Part shown: positions 9,484 through 18,648 of the stretch, piece after piece | Layout: each line of letters starts with the position of its first letter | How positions within the stretch are numbered: the stretch's first letter is position 1 | Source: Verrucomicrobiota bacterium | GTDB taxonomy: Bacteria > Verrucomicrobiota > Verrucomicrobiia > Chthoniobacterales > UBA10450 | DNA length: 45,969 bases | Assembly (NCBI GenBank): GCA_003220055.1 | Contig: QHRF01000011.1 | Span: 1-45,969 of the forward strand | Direction: 5' to 3' | Notes under the pieces: generated by a model | Told to the model about the DNA's origin: nothing | The model's database searches: none | The model's input: the letters and a program-made list of their open reading frames with translations, nothing else | Position numbers and translations under genes: made by a program

Positions 9484-10458
9484 ATGAAGCGTCCACGCCG
9501 GATCAAAATCGTCGTCGGCACGCGTGGAAGCGAGCTGGCGCTGATCCAAACAGAGCTGGTCGTGCAGGGATTGCAGGCACGTTGGGCGGATTTGAAATTC
9601 GAAGTGAAAGTCATCAAGACTCGGGGAGACGATTCAAAAACGGCAATTCCCGATGTTCGCGCGGGTCGCAAAGGGTTGTTCACCGGAGAAATTGAGCGCA
9701 CTCTCGTCGCGGACGACGTCGATCTTGCCGTGCACAGCGCGAAAGATTTGCCGAGCAAGTTGGTGCCAGGGACAGAGATTGCCGCCGTGCTCCCGCGCGC
9801 TGGTCTGGGCGATGTGTTAGTGGCGACAACGCCTTGCGATTTAAATTCGCTGGCGGTGGACGGAATTGTTGCCACGGGAAGTGTTCGACGGAAACATCAA
9901 CTGCGCTGGAAACGGCCGGACGTGGAGATTGTCGATCTTCGCGGCAATGTGCCGACGCGATTACGCAAACTCGCGACCGACCAATGGCACGCGATCATTC
10001 TCGCGTGCGCCGGGTTGGAGCGACTTGGGCTGGACCCGGGTCGTGCGCGAATCAAGTTTGAAGAAAGCGAATTTTTTACGGCGCTGCTTCCCCGGGAAGT
10101 TTTTGTTCCGGCCGGTGGACAGGGTGTGATTGCGATGCAGATCCGTTCAGGAGACGAACAACTCAGAGAGATTGTCGATGCGATCAACGATTTTGATACG
10201 CGGCTGGCTTTGCGGGCGGAGCGCGAGTTTTTGCGCTTGCTGGATGCGGATTGCAATCAACCCGTAGGAGTGCTCGCCGTTGTCGATGGACCGATCATGA
10301 AAATTCGCGGACAGATTTTCGATCTTGGAGCGACAGCACCACGGGAGGGTCTTGTGCAAGGGCCGAGCGAGGACGCAGAGAAGTTGGCGGCGCAATTGTT
10401 AGAGCAGATTCGAGCACCAGCCTCCGCCCAAGGGCTACGGCTTGGCAAGCGAGCATGA
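9484..10458 (+). CDS. hemC: Hydroxymethylbilane synthase (porphobilinogen deaminase)
   Basis: KIVVGTRGSELALIQTELV, VHSAKDLPSKLVPG, DADCNQPVGVLA (cofactor Cys). Confidence 0.95.
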   Translation: MKRPRRIKIVVGTRGSELALIQTELVVQGLQARWADLKFEVKVIKTRGDDSKTAIPDVRAGRKGLFTGEIERTLVADDVDLAVHSAKDLPSKLVPGTEIAAVLPRAGLGDVLVATTPCDLNSLAVDGIVATGSVRRKHQLRWKRPDVEIVDLRGNVPTRLRKLATDQWHAIILACAGLERLGLDPGRARIKFEESEFFTALLPREVFVPAGGQGVIAMQIRSGDEQLREIVDAINDFDTRLALRAEREFLRLLDADCNQPVGVLAVVDGPIMKIRGQIFDLGATAPREGLVQGPSEDAEKLAAQLLEQIRAPASAQGLRLGKRA

Positions 10459-11996
10459 GCAAGAGCACGAGTAAGGACCAGAGCGGCAAAGTCTATCTTG
10501 TCGGCGCCGGGCCGGGAGATCTTGGACTGGTAACATTGCGTGCGAAGGAATGCATCGAGCGAGCGGACGTTATCGTTTACGATCATTTGGCCAACCCGGA
10601 AATGTTGAGCTGGGCCCGGGAGGAGGCCGAAATTATTTATGCCGGCAAAAAAGCGGGCGAGCACGCGTTAAGTCAGGCGGAAATCAACAAGCTGCTCGTT
10701 GAAAAAGCGCACGCTGGAAAAGAGATCGTGCGTTTAAAAGGCGGCGATCCGTTTGTTTTCGGTCGCGGCGCCGAGGAGGCCAAGGCGATTGTCGATGCCG
10801 GCCTCGCGTTCGAAATCGTTCCTGGAATTACGTCGGCGATTGCAGGCCCGGCTTATGCCGGAATTCCGGTGACGCATCGCGCGGAAAATTCGCACGTGAC
10901 TTTTTTTACCGGTCATGAAGCTCCGTCGAAAACAAAAAGTGCGATTGATTACGCCGCGCTCTCAAAGCTCGGCGGCACGCAGGTGATGCTGATGGGGGTC
11001 GAGAAAATCGAGGCGGTTGCCCGAGAAATGATGACCAATGGCGTCCGGGGTGATCTTCCGGTCGCGCTGGTTCGTTGGGCGACAACGGGACGCCAGGAAA
11101 CATTGACCGGCACGCTCGAGAATATTGCCAAGCGAGTAGCCGAAACTGGATTTGAAGCGCCGGCCGTCGCTGTTTTCGGCGATGTCGTTACATTGCGAAA
11201 AGATTTAAATTGGTACGAGCGCCGGCCGCTTTCAGGAAAGCGGATCGTGGTGACGCGGACGCGGAAACAAGCGGGCGCGCTCACGGCTCAGCTTCGCGCG
11301 CTCGGCGCCGACGTTTTTGAATTGCCGACGATTCGGATCGAGCCGCCGACTGATTTGCGCGAATTCGCTAAGCTCGTCCAGGACGCACACCAATACGACT
11401 GGATTGTGTTTACCAGTCCAAACGGGGTGGACGCATTTTTCGAAATATTCTACAAACTTTACGATGACGCGCGCGAAATCGGCGGCGCAAAAATTGCCGC
11501 GATTGGTCCGGCGACCGCTCAACGGGTTCGCGATTTCCGTCTCCATGTCGATCTTCAGCCCGAGGAATTCGTGGCCGAGGCGGTGGTCCGACAATTTCAA
11601 AAGCAAGGCGGCGTAGAAAATCTGCGAATCCTCCTGGCCCGCGCGGAAAAGGCGCGGGACGTGCTTCCGAAGGAGTTGTCGAAGCTGGGAGCGATCGTTG
11701 ATGAAGCTTTTGCCTATCGGACGGTTCCGGAAACGCGCGACATTACTGGCGCGCGCCGCCGCTTTTTGGAAGAGGGGGCAGATCTGATCACGTTCACGAG
11801 TTCGTCCACGGTGGAAAACTTTCTCGATCTGGGTTTGCCATGGCCAAAGGGAATGCAGGTCGCAAGCATAGGCCCGATCACGTCGAAAACGGCATCCGAT
11901 CGTGGATTAAAGATCGACATCGAAGCGCGACGCCACGACATCGACGGTTTGGTCGAGGCGATCCGGAAATTTCTTGGAACGAAAAATGTCGAATAA
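10455..11996 (+). CDS. cobA-hemD: Uroporphyrinogen-III C-methyltransferase/uroporphyrinogen-III synthase fusion (CobA-HemD)
   Basis: SAM methyltransferase VYLVGAGPGDLGLVTLRAKECIERADVIVYDHL...RLKGGDPFVFGRGAEE, then a HemD domain RIVVTRTRKQAGALTAQLRALGADVFELPTIRIEPP. ATGA overlap with hemC. Confidence 0.92.
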   Translation: MSKSTSKDQSGKVYLVGAGPGDLGLVTLRAKECIERADVIVYDHLANPEMLSWAREEAEIIYAGKKAGEHALSQAEINKLLVEKAHAGKEIVRLKGGDPFVFGRGAEEAKAIVDAGLAFEIVPGITSAIAGPAYAGIPVTHRAENSHVTFFTGHEAPSKTKSAIDYAALSKLGGTQVMLMGVEKIEAVAREMMTNGVRGDLPVALVRWATTGRQETLTGTLENIAKRVAETGFEAPAVAVFGDVVTLRKDLNWYERRPLSGKRIVVTRTRKQAGALTAQLRALGADVFELPTIRIEPPTDLREFAKLVQDAHQYDWIVFTSPNGVDAFFEIFYKLYDDAREIGGAKIAAIGPATAQRVRDFRLHVDLQPEEFVAEAVVRQFQKQGGVENLRILLARAEKARDVLPKELSKLGAIVDEAFAYRTVPETRDITGARRRFLEEGADLITFTSSSTVENFLDLGLPWPKGMQVASIGPITSKTASDRGLKIDIEARRHDIDGLVEAIRKFLGTKNVE

Positions 11997-12717
11997 CGCA
12001 GTCGAACAAGAAAAGGACTTCACGGTCGCGATGCAGCAATTAAGCGCCGAGGCGGAGAAAATCCGGCCGGCGAGGCCGATCCTTACGGATAATTCTTCTT
12101 CGAAGAGCCCGGATCAAAGGGAATCGGCGCCGCCGCCTGAAATTTTAGCCGAACAATTACAAACCCTAGAGAACAATTTGCTCGGCCGTATCGAAAAGCT
12201 ATCGGCTGATATGGATGCGACCAGACGGTCCGCGTTTGCACAACATTTCAAGAAAATTGATGAGCAGCTAGCGTTGATTCGCAACACAGAAAGTGTGAAT
12301 CAGCAGCTGTTCGACTCGCTCCACGCCGAGTTGCTCAAGTATCGCGACAATTTTCTGCACGAATCGCTCCAGAGACCGTTCATCCACGATCTGGTTTATC
12401 TCTACGACCACTTGAATGGACTTTGCGAACAGCTCTCAAGTGCTGCGCAACAGAAGGGGAAGGGCAGCCGGGTGTCCCAGTGGCGCGATAATTTGGAGAA
12501 CGCCATTCAGTCGCTGGTTGAAAGCCTGCACCGCTTCGATGTAAAGGAAATTGAGCCGCGAGAGCGCGTTGACCGGGCTTGTCATCGAGTTATCAGTTAT
12601 GAGCCGGCCGATTTTCCGGAAGAAGATGGCGCCATCGTAATGCGCGTGAAGCGCGGCTTCGTCTGGCGGGGCAAGCTAATTCGCCCCGAGGAAGTGATCG
12701 CAAAACGCTGTGGTTGA
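11986..12717 (+). CDS. GrpE-like nucleotide exchange factor
   Basis: Predicted long coiled coil, then RPFIHDLVYLYDHL and C-terminal EDGAIVMRVKRGFVWRGKLIRPEEVIAKRCG resembling the GrpE beta domain; directly upstream of an Hsp70 gene. Confidence 0.7.
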   Translation: MSNNAVEQEKDFTVAMQQLSAEAEKIRPARPILTDNSSSKSPDQRESAPPPEILAEQLQTLENNLLGRIEKLSADMDATRRSAFAQHFKKIDEQLALIRNTESVNQQLFDSLHAELLKYRDNFLHESLQRPFIHDLVYLYDHLNGLCEQLSSAAQQKGKGSRVSQWRDNLENAIQSLVESLHRFDVKEIEPRERVDRACHRVISYEPADFPEEDGAIVMRVKRGFVWRGKLIRPEEVIAKRCG

Positions 12718-12840
12718 TTGGCGCTTTGCCGTCGCGATTTCAACTCCGCAGTTTGCGCAAATTCTATCCCTTCCGGGGCACGAAAACTGCACTAACGAGC
12801 CGGCGCCGAACCCAAGGCATTCGTCCAACTTTTTTCAGTC

Positions 12841-14403
12841 ATGAGCAAACGCAAAGTAGTCGGAATCGATCTGGGCACGACCTTCTCGGCCATCGCACAT
12901 ATCGATGCCTACGGAAAACCGCAAATCATCCCCAATACAGAAACCGAACGCATCACGCCATCGGTGATTTTCTTCGACGACAGTCAGGTGATCATCGGCA
13001 CGGTGGCCAAGAACAACGCCGTGGCCGAGCCGGAAAAGATTGTCGACTTCGTGAAGCGCGAGATGGGCAAGCCGAAGGATCAATTCCATCGCGAATTCGG
13101 CGGTAAAATTTATTCCGCCGAAGAGCTTTCGGCCCTCATCATCAAAAAGTTAAAGGCTGATGCCCAGAAGTATCTCGATCAGCCGATCACCGACGCAGTC
13201 ATTACCGTGCCGGCTTACTTCAATGATGCCGAGCGCACCGCGACGATCACGGCCGGCCAGCTTGCCGGTTTGAACGTCCTTCAGATCATCAATGAGCCGA
13301 CCGCGGCGGCGCTCGCCTACGGCCTCGATAAGTTGGACGAGAACCAGACGGTGTTCGTTTTCGACCTCGGGGGCGGCACGTTCGACGTAACGATCATGCG
13401 AATTATCGATCACAAAATGGAGATGATCGCGACCAATGGCGATCACCGGCTTGGGGGAAAAGATTGGGACGACGTAATTGTTAATCTCATCGCCGAAGAA
13501 TTCGACCGGCTCCACGGTGAAAACCCGTTACTTGATTTGCACAGCTACCAGGAGCTGCATAACCGCGCGTTGGCGGCGAAGATTCAGCTTTCCAGCCGCA
13601 ACAATACTACCATCGTTTACCACCACGACGGCAAGAGCGTGAAGCTGACTTTGACCCGGAAGGAATTTGAGAAGCGCACGCGGCACCTGGTCGAGAAGTG
13701 CAAAACCATCTGTGAAATGGTGATGCAAGAAGCGAAAATGAAATGGGACAAGATCGACAAGGTGCTGCTGGCCGGCGGTATGACGCGAATGCCGATGATT
13801 CGCGCGATGATTTCAGGTTTTTCCTCTGTGGCGCAAGTCGATCAGGTAAATCCGGATGAGGTGGTGGCGAGAGGCGCCGCTATTCAGGGCATGTTGTCGA
13901 TATTGAACGATGAAGATATTTCGGGAGAAAGAACAGTCGATGACAGCGTCCGCCGGCAGTTTTCTGTGCTCGATGGCGGATTGATTGAAGTTACCGACAT
14001 CACGTCCCACACCCTCGGCGTCGTCCTTTGGGATGAGAGGCAGCTTCATGAATACGTCTTTCCGATGATCCCGAAAATGACGCCGATTCCCGCCGTAATT
14101 AAAAACTCATTCGGGACCGCTGACGCTAACATGCAGCGCGCCGTCGTTAAAGTAGTGGAAGGCGAAAGCACGGTGCCAGGTGAGTGTACGCCGCTCGGGA
14201 TCTGCGACATTCAGCTGCCGCCGTATTTGCCGAAGGGCTCGCCGGTAAAGCTCACTTATCAGTATAACGCCAATCAGGTGTTGGAAGTCGAAGTGCAGGC
14301 GGCCGGCAACAACGCCAAAGTCACTATCGATCGCAACACTGGTCTGGCTCCGCAGGAGATCGAACAAGCCGCTTCCGGCTTGGGCGAACTGCAGGTCAGC
14401 TAG
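12841..14403 (+). CDS. Hsp70-family protein (DnaK-like, C-terminally short)
   Basis: VVGIDLGTTFSAIAHID, NEPTAAALAYGLD, VFDLGGGTFDVTIM, substrate-binding beta region present; 520 aa, no recognisable helical lid. Confidence 0.92.
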   Translation: MSKRKVVGIDLGTTFSAIAHIDAYGKPQIIPNTETERITPSVIFFDDSQVIIGTVAKNNAVAEPEKIVDFVKREMGKPKDQFHREFGGKIYSAEELSALIIKKLKADAQKYLDQPITDAVITVPAYFNDAERTATITAGQLAGLNVLQIINEPTAAALAYGLDKLDENQTVFVFDLGGGTFDVTIMRIIDHKMEMIATNGDHRLGGKDWDDVIVNLIAEEFDRLHGENPLLDLHSYQELHNRALAAKIQLSSRNNTTIVYHHDGKSVKLTLTRKEFEKRTRHLVEKCKTICEMVMQEAKMKWDKIDKVLLAGGMTRMPMIRAMISGFSSVAQVDQVNPDEVVARGAAIQGMLSILNDEDISGERTVDDSVRRQFSVLDGGLIEVTDITSHTLGVVLWDERQLHEYVFPMIPKMTPIPAVIKNSFGTADANMQRAVVKVVEGESTVPGECTPLGICDIQLPPYLPKGSPVKLTYQYNANQVLEVEVQAAGNNAKVTIDRNTGLAPQEIEQAASGLGELQVS

Positions 14404-14405
14404 AA

Positions 14406-16022
14406 ATGACCAAGTGCGATATCAGCTTTCCGCTTCCGCTGCCCGATGATCCGCGAAAGTGGCAGGGATGGAATAATTATCGGTCGCCGAACTACTACGA
14501 ACGGCTCTGTCTCGATCCGCACGCCAATCCAAGCAACCAGCTGATCGAAGAGCACTGCCGCGAGCTCATGCGGTGGTGGCAAAAAAAACTGCCGCTCAAG
14601 AATCAGCCGAGCAATCCACTTGCCCAGCTGCTTCGCTCGGGACTAGAGGAATCATCTCGATTTCTGACCGAGGCGCGGGTGGAACTTCTCGATCCGGAAC
14701 ACCGCCGGGTTCTCGATGAACAACTGGAGGTGCAGCAACACGAAGCGGCCGTATTTGAATTTCTTAAATATCTCGAGTTCGTCCTTTCCAACGGCGTGCT
14801 CACGGCCGAGGAAGAAAAAAATCTCCTGCGCTTCGGTGCCGAGCGGGCCCTCACCGAAGCTGAAATGAATTCGGTGATCGAAGAGGCGCTGCACAAAAGT
14901 GGCGGGCAACGTCGAGCAGTTGCGCCTCCGCCGGTCGAGAAAGGCACCGAAGCGCCCGTGAAATCTTCGTCCGCTAATCCTCAGGAAGAATTCTTGCACC
15001 TGATGCGCCTGAGCAACCTCGACAGTTTCAGCATGAGTGACGATCAACGCGACACCTTCATCGACATGGCGGAAAACCTCGGGCTCGACCCGGGCGAGGC
15101 CGAGGATCTGGTCGATCGTTACCTGGAAGAAGCGGACGACAAATCGCTCGCAGCTTCGCCGAGCGCAACGCCGACCGCGCCTGCACCGCGCGCTGAAGGA
15201 AAGCCTGTTTCGACGCCGTCTCCGGTTGAGGGAAAACCGCCGCCGGTAAAGATCGGGCACAACCCAGAGCTGGAACGCTCGCGTTACGGCAATTTCACAA
15301 ACACGCTCGGTGGGATGATGATCTTTGTTCCATCCGTCGAATTCACAATGGGAAGTGACGCTGAGGACGCCGCGCCAAATGAGCGTCCGCTTACGCATGT
15401 TGCCCTGAGCCGCTTTTATATCTCGCGATGCCTGATCACCAACGCCGAGTACGAGCAATTCGATCGTGCGCACCAGGCCAAGCGGGCTCCCAGCGCGGGG
15501 GATCGCCATCCCGTCGTGTACGTGAGTTATCTCGATGCCGTGAAATTTTGCCAGTGGTTGAGCACGCGCGAACGTCGAAAATATCGTCTGCCCACCGAAG
15601 CGGAATGGGAGTACGCGGCCAAAGGAAAAGACCAGCGCAAATTCCCGTGGGGAAATTATGACGGCCGCGGCGATCTCGCCAATTTTGCGGATCGCAACAC
15701 CGTTTTTGCCTGGAGCGATCGCGAAATCGATGACGGTTATCCGGAAAGTTCGCCGGTCGGTGCGTTCCCGCTTGGCGCCAGTCCATTTGGAATCGAAGAC
15801 ATGGCCGGAAATGTCTGGGAATGGTGTCTCGATTATTACGAGCTTTATCGGCCGGGACCGAAAACGAACCCGCGCGGGCCGTCCGCCGGCACCAAGCGAG
15901 TGCATCGTGGCGGCAGTTGGAAATCGCGCTTCGGCAGTTTACGGACAACGGTGCGCAGTTCGAACGTGCCCGGGTTTTCGTGCAACGATCTCGGCTTCCG
16001 GATCGTTTGCGAATGTGATTAA
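14406..16022 (+). CDS. J-domain-like N-terminus fused to a formylglycine-generating enzyme/SUMF1-fold domain
   Basis: C-terminal GGMMIFVPSVEFTMGSDAEDA...RLPTEAEWEYAAKG...MAGNVWEWCLDYY...RGGSWKS...LGFRIV (FGE-sulfatase fold); N-terminus 'NYYERLCLDPHANPSNQLIEEHCRELMRWW...FLTEARVELLDPEHRRVLDEQL' resembles a J-domain without HPD. Confidence 0.75.
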   Translation: MTKCDISFPLPLPDDPRKWQGWNNYRSPNYYERLCLDPHANPSNQLIEEHCRELMRWWQKKLPLKNQPSNPLAQLLRSGLEESSRFLTEARVELLDPEHRRVLDEQLEVQQHEAAVFEFLKYLEFVLSNGVLTAEEEKNLLRFGAERALTEAEMNSVIEEALHKSGGQRRAVAPPPVEKGTEAPVKSSSANPQEEFLHLMRLSNLDSFSMSDDQRDTFIDMAENLGLDPGEAEDLVDRYLEEADDKSLAASPSATPTAPAPRAEGKPVSTPSPVEGKPPPVKIGHNPELERSRYGNFTNTLGGMMIFVPSVEFTMGSDAEDAAPNERPLTHVALSRFYISRCLITNAEYEQFDRAHQAKRAPSAGDRHPVVYVSYLDAVKFCQWLSTRERRKYRLPTEAEWEYAAKGKDQRKFPWGNYDGRGDLANFADRNTVFAWSDREIDDGYPESSPVGAFPLGASPFGIEDMAGNVWEWCLDYYELYRPGPKTNPRGPSAGTKRVHRGGSWKSRFGSLRTTVRSSNVPGFSCNDLGFRIVCECD

Positions 16023-16030
16023 GCGGACTA

Positions 16031-16097
16031 GACAGGATTTACAACATCGACAGGATTTCGGACCTCAGGAATCAGGATAATCCTGCTAATCCTGTCG
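16031..16097. repeat. AGGATT/AATCCT imperfect inverted repeat between convergent genes (possible bidirectional terminator)
   Basis: CGACAGGATT (16048-16057) versus AATCCTGTCG (16088-16097), plus GACAGGATTT at 16031 and AGGATAATCCT. Confidence 0.55.
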
Positions 16098-16100
16098 GTT

Positions 16101-16295
16101 TCAGGCGGTAAAGCGGAACTTGGTCCGGCCGCGCTTGGCATTGTTCTTCGCTTTGCGGCGGTGCTTTTGATTCGGCGTCTCGAAAGCGCGCAAACGGCGC
16201 ACTTCCTCGAGAATGCCCTCGGAATCAAGCTTGTTCTTCAACCGCTTGAGTGCGCGATCTACCGGCTCACCTTTGCGAACGAGTACTTCTGGCAT
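16101..16295 (-). CDS. rpsU: 30S ribosomal protein bS21
   Basis: MPEVLVRKGEPVDRALKRLKNKLDSEGILEEVRRLRAFETPNQKHRRK. Confidence 0.92.
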   Translation of the reverse strand: MPEVLVRKGEPVDRALKRLKNKLDSEGILEEVRRLRAFETPNQKHRRKAKNNAKRGRTKFRFTA

Positions 16296-16347
16296 CGATA
16301 ATCAACTCCTGACTTGCAAATTTTGTGCCCAAATGGCGAGGCGGAGC

Positions 16348-18642
16348 CTAATCGGGCAGGCCGACTTCGTCAAATGAGCCCCGGGTCCACCAGAGCACAA
16401 TCGGTGAGGCGATGAAAATAGACGAATACGTGCCAACCACGACACCGACGATAATTGCGAGCGAGAAATCGCGCAGGACCGCGCCGCCAAGCAGGAACAG
16501 ACACAGAATCGGGATGAGCGTGACCGTGCTGGTCAATATGGTGCGGCTCAACGTCTGATTGATGCTCGAGTTCATGATCTCTTCGATCGACCCGCGCCGT
16601 CCGCTGGCCAGACCTTCACGAATACGGTCGTAAACGACGATCGTGTCGTTGATCGAATAACCGGCGATGGTCAGAACGGCGCCGACCATGGTCAGGGTCA
16701 GCTCCCGTCCGAGAAGCGAAAAGACGCCGACCGTGATGATGACGTCGTGCAGCAACGCGACGATCGCGCCGACCGCGAACGAAAGTTCAAACCGGAACGT
16801 GACGAAAATTAAGATGCCAAGAATTCCGAGTCCGAGGGCAATGAGGGAGCTCTTGGCCAGTTCGCCGCCAACTAAAGCGCCGACTCGCTCCGACCGTTCC
16901 ACTTTGAAACTCGCGCTCGGCATGGTCTGGATGATTTGCTTCTCCACCTTGTCACTCGTGTTCAACGGGCTGCGAACAGTGATGTAGTATTTGCCGCTTT
17001 GGGCCGATTCCTGGATCGATGCGTCCGCCAAGCCGATCGGTTTCAATGAATCGCGGACCTGTCCGACGTCGATCGTGGCCGGCGAGCTCAGCGTCACCAA
17101 ATCGCCGCCCCGGAAATCGACGCCGAAGTTTTTTTCGCCTTTGATATAAAACGAAGTGGCTCCGGCGAGGATGAGCGCGAGGGAGCACATACAGGCGAGA
17201 AATCCTTTGCCGAGGAAATTGATGTTTTGCGACGAGATCAGATGCAGCATCGAGATCTTTTTCACCCGGCCCGTGTCTACCAGCCAGCCGAGTGCGTTCC
17301 GGCCGACGATGAGCGCAGTAAAGAGCGACGCGAGGATGCCGAAGGTCAGCGAAATCGCGAACCCTCGGACCGGACCAGCGGCCTGCCAGAATAAAATTAG
17401 TGCGGTGATGAGCGTAGTCACGTTCGCGTCGAAAATGGAGCTGAATGCTTTTTGATAAGCCGTTTCCATCGCCACCCTGAGCGATTTCCCAAGGGCCATT
17501 TCTTCGCGGAGGCGCTCGTAAATCAGCACATTGGCATCAACCGACAAGCCAATTGTCAAAATGATGCCGGCAATTCCAGGAAGAGTCAGAACGAAGCGAA
17601 ACATTGTGAGCGCGCCGATCAGGAGGACGAGGTTTACCAGGAGCGCGAGGTTCGCGACCAATCCCGGCAGTCGATAATAGATGAGCACGCACACCAACGT
17701 GATTGCCAATCCTAACAAGCCGGCCATGATGCTGGCGCGGATCGAATCGAGGCCGAGTGTTGGCGAAACACTGCGCTCTTCCTCGATACTGACCGGTGTT
17801 TGGAGCGGATTCTCGAGCACGCTCGCCAGACCGCGGGCTTCTTTTTCCTCGAACTTCCCGGTAATAATAGCGTCGCCGCCATAAATTGCATCGCGAATCA
17901 CCGGCGCGGATTGAATCACTCCGTCGAGCACGATCGCAAAGCGGTGCCCTTTGTATTGTTCTGTGATTTTGCCGAATTGTTTCGCTCCTTCGCCATCGAA
18001 CTTGAGCTGCACGGTCCAGCCTTCGTTGCCGTAGTAAGCATGCGATTCTTTGACGCGGTCACCGCCGAGATCGGCTTTCTTTTTGACGAGTAAACGTTCT
18101 TCCCGCGGCTTTTCATTTCCTTCCGCCGCCATTTTGTAAACTTCGATCCGATACTCCGGTGGAATGACTTCCTTGCCCTCATCGATCGCTCTTAAGCGCT
18201 CGCCGTTGTCGGGATAAACCAGGCGAAACTCGAGTTTTGCCACGCGGGAGAGTTGCTCGCGCGCCTCTTGAATTTTCGCCGTATCGAGACCGGGAATCTG
18301 AACCAGAATACGATCATTCCCGACTGGACTGATGACTGGCTCGCTAACTCCAAAATAATCGATGCGCTTACGAATCACTTCGACCGCCTGGTCGAGCATT
18401 CCCTTGTTCACATCTTTGTCGCCACCCATCAGGCGAATGAGGAACGAAGTGCCGCCTTGAATATCGAGACCGAGCTGAATTTTCTCTTTCGGCGGCCAAA
18501 TGGTGGCGATGCTGAAGGCGGCCAGCAGCATTACCAGAGTCGTGGCCAGCAATCGCTTTCGAAGTCCGACGTCGGTGGCAAAATACCAACCGAAAAGAAC
18601 CAGCAACCCAAGGCCGGCAAAAAATGTCAGTGCGGGACTCAT
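16348..18642 (-). CDS. secDF: Protein translocase subunit SecDF (fused SecD-SecF)
   Basis: SecD LGLDIQGGTSFLIRL...TLPGIAGIILTIGLSVDANVLIYERLREE fused to SecF FGVDFRGGDLV...LTIAGYSINDTIVVYDRIREG. Confidence 0.95.
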   Translation of the reverse strand: MSPALTFFAGLGLLVLFGWYFATDVGLRKRLLATTLVMLLAAFSIATIWPPKEKIQLGLDIQGGTSFLIRLMGGDKDVNKGMLDQAVEVIRKRIDYFGVSEPVISPVGNDRILVQIPGLDTAKIQEAREQLSRVAKLEFRLVYPDNGERLRAIDEGKEVIPPEYRIEVYKMAAEGNEKPREERLLVKKKADLGGDRVKESHAYYGNEGWTVQLKFDGEGAKQFGKITEQYKGHRFAIVLDGVIQSAPVIRDAIYGGDAIITGKFEEKEARGLASVLENPLQTPVSIEEERSVSPTLGLDSIRASIMAGLLGLAITLVCVLIYYRLPGLVANLALLVNLVLLIGALTMFRFVLTLPGIAGIILTIGLSVDANVLIYERLREEMALGKSLRVAMETAYQKAFSSIFDANVTTLITALILFWQAAGPVRGFAISLTFGILASLFTALIVGRNALGWLVDTGRVKKISMLHLISSQNINFLGKGFLACMCSLALILAGATSFYIKGEKNFGVDFRGGDLVTLSSPATIDVGQVRDSLKPIGLADASIQESAQSGKYYITVRSPLNTSDKVEKQIIQTMPSASFKVERSERVGALVGGELAKSSLIALGLGILGILIFVTFRFELSFAVGAIVALLHDVIITVGVFSLLGRELTLTMVGAVLTIAGYSINDTIVVYDRIREGLASGRRGSIEEIMNSSINQTLSRTILTSTVTLIPILCLFLLGGAVLRDFSLAIIVGVVVGTYSSIFIASPIVLWWTRGSFDEVGLPD

Positions 18643-18648
18643 TTCAGA

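Noticed and set aside
14652-15905. 417 aa minus-strand ORF antisense to the J-like/FGE-fold gene
   Set aside because: Arg/His-rich, domain-less shadow ORF; plus-strand product is well supported.
15300-16022. Diversity-generating retroelement target (C-type-lectin/FGE fold)
   Set aside because: No reverse transcriptase, template repeat or adenine-rich variable region seen near the gene.
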